This document shows, piece after piece, positions 23,525-26,609 of a stretch of 26,609 nt of DNA. The first letter of the stretch is position 1, and every line of letters begins with the position of its first letter. The position numbers and the translations under genes are program-made. This DNA is from Pseudomaricurvus sp965662505 (GTDB lineage Bacteria; Pseudomonadota; Gammaproteobacteria; Pseudomonadales; Cellvibrionaceae), in assembly GCF_965662505.1 (NCBI RefSeq), contig NZ_CBFIHX010000043.1, positions 1 to 26,609 on the forward strand. Reading direction: 5' to 3'. Below the pieces are notes generated by a model, which was given only the letters and a program-made list of their open reading frames with translations, had not been told where the DNA came from and did not search any database.

Positions 23525-23562
23525 AGCAGTATGTCGCGTAAACAGCAGTATGTCGCGTAAAC
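23525..23562 (+). repeat. Perfect 19-bp tandem duplication over the mutY start codon
   Basis: The unit AGCAGTATGTCGCGTAAAC is present at 23525-23543 and again at 23544-23562 with no mismatch. Each copy carries an ATG. Because 19 is not a multiple of three, the two ATGs are in different frames. Confidence 0.95.
23531..23560 (+). CDS. Nine-codon decoy/leader ORF created by the duplication before mutY
   Basis: The first ATG (23531) has the well-placed Shine-Dalgarno GAGGAA (23519-23524). Its frame reads MSRKQQYVA and stops at TAA 23558-23560, eight bases beyond the mutY ATG (23550-23552). Ribosomes loaded here would have to terminate and reinitiate to make MutY. Whether the peptide itself matters is unknown. 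Confidence 0.45.
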   Translation: MSRKQQYVA

Positions 23563-24662
23563 AACAGGAGCAGACCAAAGCTCTTGGCGACAGTTCTTTA
23601 GCACAAGATTTTTCACAGCGGGTACTCGACTGGTTCGACCTGCACGGCCGCAAGCACCTGCCCTGGCAACAGGGCGTGACGCCTTACCGCGTGTGGGTGT
23701 CCGAGATCATGTTGCAGCAGACCCAGGTCGCCACGGTGATTCCGTATTTCGAGCGGTTTATGGAGCACTATCCCACCGTGCAGGCTCTGGCTGCCGCGCC
23801 GCAGGACGACGTACTCCATCTGTGGACCGGTCTCGGTTACTACGCCCGCGCCCGCAATTTGCACAAGTGCGCCCAAGCAGTGGTGTCGGATTTTGGGGGT
23901 GAATTCCCCGCCAGTGTCGACGAACTGCAATCCCTGTCTGGCATTGGCCGTTCTACCGCCGGTGCCATCGCCAGTCTGTCTATGGGCCAGAAGGCCGCCA
24001 TTCTCGACGGCAACGTCAAGCGGGTGCTCGCCCGTCACTATGCGGTGGACGGCTGGCCCGGTACTACTTCGGTATTGAATCAGTTGTGGGAGATCGCCGA
24101 AGCACTCACCCCCGATCAGCGCTGCCAGCATTACACTCAGGCGATGATGGATCTGGGCGCCATGGTCTGCACCCGCAGCAAACCCGATTGTCACAGCTGT
24201 CCGCTGATGGATTCCTGTCAGGCCTTCCATCAGGGCAATCAAACCGACTACCCCGGCAAAAAACCGAAAAAAGACAAACCGGTAAAATCCGTCCAGTTGC
24301 TGATGCTGCGCAACCCCAATGGCGAATGGCTACTGGAACAGCGACCTGCCAGTGGGATCTGGGGTGGCTTGTGGAGTTTTCCCGAAATCGCCAGCGAAGA
24401 GTGCGTCACCGATTACTGGCAGCAAGCTCACGGTCAGGAACTGATCCATCAGGAAACCTGGGACAGCTTCCGCCACACCTTCAGCCACTACCACCTGGAC
24501 ATCACCCCAGTGGTGGCGGACATCGAAACCAGCGCCAGCCAGGTCGGAGAGCGAGCCGTTTATTGGTATGATGTGCATGCTCCCGCGTCTCTGGGATTGG
24601 CCGCACCGGTCAAACTGCTGCTGGAAAAGCTCCGTCAGCTGGAGCCTCTGGCCACTGCCTGA
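23550..24662 (+). CDS. mutY: MutY, adenine DNA glycosylase
   Basis: Base-excision enzyme that removes A mispaired with 8-oxoguanine. The 370 residues are all of the expected type: VWVSEIMLQQTQV with Glu52, the helix-hairpin-helix LSGIGRSTAGA at 129-139, catalytic Asp153 in ILDGNVKRVL, and the iron-sulfur ligands Cys207, Cys214, Cys217 and Cys223 (C-X6-C-X2-C-X5-C). The C-terminal NUDIX-like domain senses 8-oxoG (LLEQRPASGIWGGLWSFPE; FRHTFSHYHLDITPV). The only usable start in this frame is ATG 23550, the second copy of a duplicated start region, and it has no close ribosome binding site. yggX follows 57 bp downstream, a conserved pairing. Confidence 0.96.
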   Translation: MSRKQQEQTKALGDSSLAQDFSQRVLDWFDLHGRKHLPWQQGVTPYRVWVSEIMLQQTQVATVIPYFERFMEHYPTVQALAAAPQDDVLHLWTGLGYYARARNLHKCAQAVVSDFGGEFPASVDELQSLSGIGRSTAGAIASLSMGQKAAILDGNVKRVLARHYAVDGWPGTTSVLNQLWEIAEALTPDQRCQHYTQAMMDLGAMVCTRSKPDCHSCPLMDSCQAFHQGNQTDYPGKKPKKDKPVKSVQLLMLRNPNGEWLLEQRPASGIWGGLWSFPEIASEECVTDYWQQAHGQELIHQETWDSFRHTFSHYHLDITPVVADIETSASQVGERAVYWYDVHAPASLGLAAPVKLLLEKLRQLEPLATA

Positions 24663-24719
24663 GCCATTTTCCTGTTTATAAAATCAATCATTCATCAATC
24701 AATTCAAAAGGTTACGTGT

Positions 24720-24992
24720 ATGAGCCGCATGGTGTTCTGCCGCAAATATCAGCAAGAGATGGAAGGCCTGGATGCGCCCCCATACCCCGGCCCCAAAGGC
24801 ATGGACGTGTTTGAAAACGTCTCCAAGCAAGCCTGGGGTGAGTGGCTTAAGCACCAGACCATGCTCATCAACGAAAAGCACCTCAACATGATGGACATGA
24901 CCGCCCGCACCTACCTCAGCGAGCAGATGGAGAAGTTTTTCGCCGGTGACGACTACGACGCTGCCGATGGATTTGTACCCGAGAAGGACTGA
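24720..24992 (+). CDS. yggX: YggX, Fe(II)-trafficking / Fe-S protection protein
   Basis: Small cytoplasmic protein (90 residues) that helps protect iron-sulfur clusters from oxidative damage. MSRMVFCRKYQQEMEGLDAPPYPGPKG is the family N-terminus, with the conserved Cys7; INEKHLNMMDMTARTYL and a C-terminal EKFFAGDDYDAADGFVP region complete it. AAAGG at 24707-24711 is the ribosome binding site. The mutY-yggX pairing is widespread and functionally sensible, since MutY is itself an Fe-S enzyme. Downstream are a weak hairpin over the stop codon (24981-25000) followed by T-rich DNA and a better 8-bp hairpin at 25075-25100 (GAGTGATT/AATCACTC), either of which may terminate the operon. Confidence 0.96.
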   Translation: MSRMVFCRKYQQEMEGLDAPPYPGPKGMDVFENVSKQAWGEWLKHQTMLINEKHLNMMDMTARTYLSEQMEKFFAGDDYDAADGFVPEKD

Positions 24993-25184
24993 GTCTCTTC
25001 CCTATTTTTCGGTCTGTTTTTTGGAATTTTTTGTAAAAGCGACTGTAAAAGCTACAAGTCGTCATCTCAATACCGAGTGATTTTGTGAACAGAATCACTC
25101 AATTTACGCCTTTTTCGATGCTTTTTTTGTTTGGTACGCGGTTTGCAAAACCGCTGTCATATTATCAGCATCAAGGAAGGCGTT

Positions 25185-26246
25185 ATGTCGAAATCCACTT
25201 TATCCCAGCTCTCTATATCTAAACCCTTTTTGCCCAAGTCCTCTTTCTCAAAGTCCATTTCCACGATGACGGCCACGGCGGTCACCGCGTTAAGCGCTGC
25301 ACTCTGCAGTCCCGGATCCCTGGCAGCGGACAGCAAAGGCACATTCTCCCTGTCGTGGGAAAATGACCTGTTCACCACCAGCAACGACGACAACTACACC
25401 AACGGCCTGCAACTGTCCTACGTCAGCGATACCTACATGCCGGACTGGTTGGCCGCCACATCAGCTTTGTTGCCGTTCGCCGATAGCAGTGACGACCTGC
25501 GCATGACCGTGAGCCTGGGGCAGAAAATCTACACCCCGCGAGATCTCAGCCGAACCGATGTTATCCAGAATGACCGCCCCTATGCCGGTTGGTTGTACCT
25601 GAGTGCCGGACTGCTGGCAGACAGCTATTCCAAGGGCAGCGTTCGCCACGTCGACTCTCTGCAGCTGATCGTCGGTACCGTTGGCCCCAACTCGGGCGCC
25701 GAAAGTGTTCAGACCCAGGTGCACGACTGGACGGATTCCGAAGAACCCATGGGGTGGGACAATCAACTGGACAACGAAGTCACCGTCGACCTGCGCTATC
25801 AGCACCAGTGGATGATCCCGGTGATTGATGGCAACGTGGATATCGTGCCTCAGGTCAGCACCATGCTCGGTAGCTCGCAGCGCAACGTCGGTACTGGCCT
25901 CGCGATCCGCTTTGGTAGCGGCCTGCAAAGTGATTTTGGCCCACCGCTGATCGACCCCGATAACACCGGCGGCGACTATTTCAAACCCGATCAAAGCTTC
26001 TACTGGTACGTCTTCGCCGGTGCCTATGGGCGCTACGTTGACTACAACATCTTCCTCGAGGGTAACCGCGACGGCGACTCCCACAGCGTCGAGCCGGAAG
26101 AGTGGGTGGGTGATCTGCAGGCCGGCCTGGTGATGGGCGCAGGCAACTGGCGTTTCACCATGACCAACATCTTCCGCACAGAGGAATTTGAAGGCCAGGA
26201 AGACGGCGATCAGTACGGCTCTGTCTCGGCTTCCTACCGGTTTTAG
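25185..26246 (+). CDS. LpxR-type outer-membrane lipid A deacylase (DUF2219)
   Basis: Outer-membrane beta-barrel of the LpxR family; the Salmonella enzyme removes the 3'-acyloxyacyl chain of lipid A. The ATG at 25185 follows AAGGAAGG (25173-25180). The 353 residues start with an unusually long Ser-rich n-region (about 27 residues) before the hydrophobic signal core, with cleavage predicted after SLA near residue 47. Family hallmarks are WENDLF with Asn60-Asp61, NYTNG (71-74), NDRPYAGWLYLS and QVHDW, and a C-terminal Phe (ASYRF) typical of BAM substrates. GCGGTTT/AAACCGC at 25138-25154 is a hairpin just upstream. Activity is inferred from the family; no regulator is adjacent. Confidence 0.88.
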   Translation: MSKSTLSQLSISKPFLPKSSFSKSISTMTATAVTALSAALCSPGSLAADSKGTFSLSWENDLFTTSNDDNYTNGLQLSYVSDTYMPDWLAATSALLPFADSSDDLRMTVSLGQKIYTPRDLSRTDVIQNDRPYAGWLYLSAGLLADSYSKGSVRHVDSLQLIVGTVGPNSGAESVQTQVHDWTDSEEPMGWDNQLDNEVTVDLRYQHQWMIPVIDGNVDIVPQVSTMLGSSQRNVGTGLAIRFGSGLQSDFGPPLIDPDNTGGDYFKPDQSFYWYVFAGAYGRYVDYNIFLEGNRDGDSHSVEPEEWVGDLQAGLVMGAGNWRFTMTNIFRTEEFEGQEDGDQYGSVSASYRF

Positions 26247-26306
26247 CTGACTTGATGAAAATTTGTTCAGTTTGAACCTCCGCCCCGAAATTTTTGGGTC
26301 GGAGGG

Positions 26307-26335
26307 TTGACGCCGACAACCCGACAAGGTTTAAT
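26307..26335 (+). promoter_or_regulatory. Strong promoter of tRNA-Phe
   Basis: TTGACG (26307-26312), a 17-bp spacer and TTTAAT (26330-26335) precede the tRNA by about 39 bp. The GC-rich discriminator ACGCGCCTC after the -10 is typical of stable-RNA promoters under stringent (ppGpp) control. A hairpin CCTCCG/CGGAGG (26277-26305) lies immediately upstream. Confidence 0.7.
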
Positions 26336-26374
26336 ACGCGCCTCTTGTGGACAGCCCCCGCGGCGTCAGACAAG

Positions 26375-26450
26375 GCCCGGATAGCTCAGTCGGTAGAGCA
26401 GGGGATTGAAAATCCCCGTGTCGGTGGTTCGATTCCGCCTCCGGGCACCA
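26375..26450 (+). tRNA. tRNA-Phe (anticodon GAA)
   Basis: This is a complete 76-nt cloverleaf. The acceptor GCCCGGA pairs with TCCGGGC. The D arm has AGCTCAGTCGGTAGAGC. The anticodon stem GGGGA/TCCCC encloses TTGAAAA, with GAA at 26408-26410. The T arm is GGTGG TTCGATT CCGCC, and the 3' CCA is encoded. A terminator follows 11 bp later. Confidence 0.97.
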
Positions 26451-26460
26451 TATTTAAGAA

Positions 26461-26489
26461 AGGCTCTGCAGAAATGCAGGGCCTTTTTT
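26461..26489 (+). terminator. Terminator of tRNA-Phe
   Basis: GGCTCTGCA (26462-26470) and TGCAGGGCC (26475-26483) form a 9-bp stem with one G-T pair and a GAAA loop, followed by six T. Confidence 0.9.
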
Positions 26490-26530
26490 GTTTCTAATAG
26501 ACTCTGCTTGAGGCGGCTTCGAACCCCCGA

Positions 26531-26589
26531 CGTGTCGGTGGTTCACTGTTGTTGATGAATCGGGCCTCCGGGCACCATATTTAAGAAAG
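26531..26589 (+). pseudogene. Decayed duplicate of the tRNA-Phe 3' end and flank
   Basis: CGTGTCGGTGGTTC (26531-26544) repeats 26417-26430 of the tRNA exactly. The 26 bases from 26564 to 26589, covering the acceptor 3' strand, CCA and the downstream flank, repeat 26437-26462 exactly. Between the blocks the copy has 19 unrelated bases instead of 6, so the T loop is destroyed, and no 5' tRNA half is present. The hairpin that follows (26588-26609) mirrors the terminator of the intact gene. Confidence 0.75.
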
Positions 26590-26609
26590 CTCGACAGCAA
26601 TGTCGGGCT
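26588..26609 (+). terminator. Probable terminator cut by the window end
   Basis: AGCTCGACA (26588-26596) and TGTCGGGCT (26601-26609) form a 9-bp stem with one G-T pair and a GCAA loop, the same architecture as the tRNA-Phe terminator. Any T tract lies beyond the window. Confidence 0.5.

Noticed and set aside
25138..25154. GCGGTTT-GCA-AAACCGC hairpin resembling a tRNA anticodon arm
   Set aside because: No acceptor, D or T arm surrounds it. It is treated as a simple hairpin upstream of the LpxR-like gene.
25461..26327. Long minus-strand ORF (288 codons) opposite the LpxR-like gene
   Set aside because: It is a frame shadow of a clear beta-barrel gene; the translation has no recognisable domain or start signal.
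1..26609. Mobile elements, prophage, CRISPR array, toxin-antitoxin or defence genes
   Set aside because: No transposase, integrase, regularly spaced repeat array or defence-type domain was seen. Apart from the tRNA-Phe repeat at the right edge there is no sign of integration.

Overview
The window is ordinary-looking chromosomal DNA from a gammaproteobacterium, most likely a (probably marine) relative of the Pseudomonadales/Oceanospirillales/Cellvibrionales. The clues are gene content and order: ftsY-ftsE-ftsX-rpoH, an alg-type block (ABC-F protein, TIGR02444 protein, AlgP-like histone-H1-like protein, FKBP isomerase, Rsd/AlgQ, DsbB) that recalls the Pseudomonas aeruginosa algP-algQ-dsbH neighbourhood, and an asmA-mutY-yggX run. 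There is no insertion sequence, prophage, CRISPR array, toxin-antitoxin pair or recognisable defence system, and I did not find a clearly new multi-gene system.

Layout. 1-2986: 3' part of ftsY, then ftsE and ftsX overlapping by 26 bp (SRP receptor plus divisome ABC complex). 3069-4128: rpoH with its own promoter, a structured leader and a strong terminator. 4251-5398: DUF423 membrane protein and trmB. 5399-5951: long AT-rich leader of an OmpA/OprF-type porin (5952-7052). 7184-8041 (minus): tandem universal stress protein, divergent from elbB (8164-8820). 8983-10041: CNNM/CBS membrane protein, convergent and 4 bp overlapping with a YheS-type ABC-F ATPase (10038-11948, minus). 11990-12472: TIGR02444 protein. 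12546-13625 (minus): AlgP-like Lys/Ala-rich protein. 14140-14856: Mip/FklB-type FKBP isomerase. 14955-17422: divergent phzF-like gene and MocR regulator. 17472-19839 (minus): rsd/algQ, lrgB, lrgA, dsbB, the last three tightly packed as dsbB-lrgA-lrgB. 20005-20514: exported FliL-domain protein. 20580-20969 (minus): stand-alone gcvH. 21354-24992: asmA-mutY-yggX. 25185-26246: LpxR-type lipid A deacylase. 26375-26450: tRNA-Phe with a strong promoter and terminator, followed by a decayed copy of its 3' end at the right edge.

The genes are mainly envelope, division and stress functions: division (FtsEX), protein targeting (FtsY), heat shock (RpoH), outer membrane (OmpA-like, AsmA, LpxR), periplasmic folding (FKBP, DsbB), sigma-70 control (Rsd), oxidative DNA and Fe-S repair (MutY, YggX).

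The most noteworthy observations are small-scale. A perfect 19-bp tandem duplication covers the mutY start codon: the only Shine-Dalgarno now faces a 9-codon decoy ORF whose stop lies just inside mutY. The 3' end of tRNA-Phe is duplicated with its downstream flank. The rpoH leader has alternative hairpins and a palindrome inside the promoter spacer. A mocR/phzF intergenic region carries repeated ACAGAT boxes. The OmpA leader contains a 29-codon ORF with a good ribosome binding site. lrgAB and phzF/mocR appear as insertions in the otherwise alg-like block.
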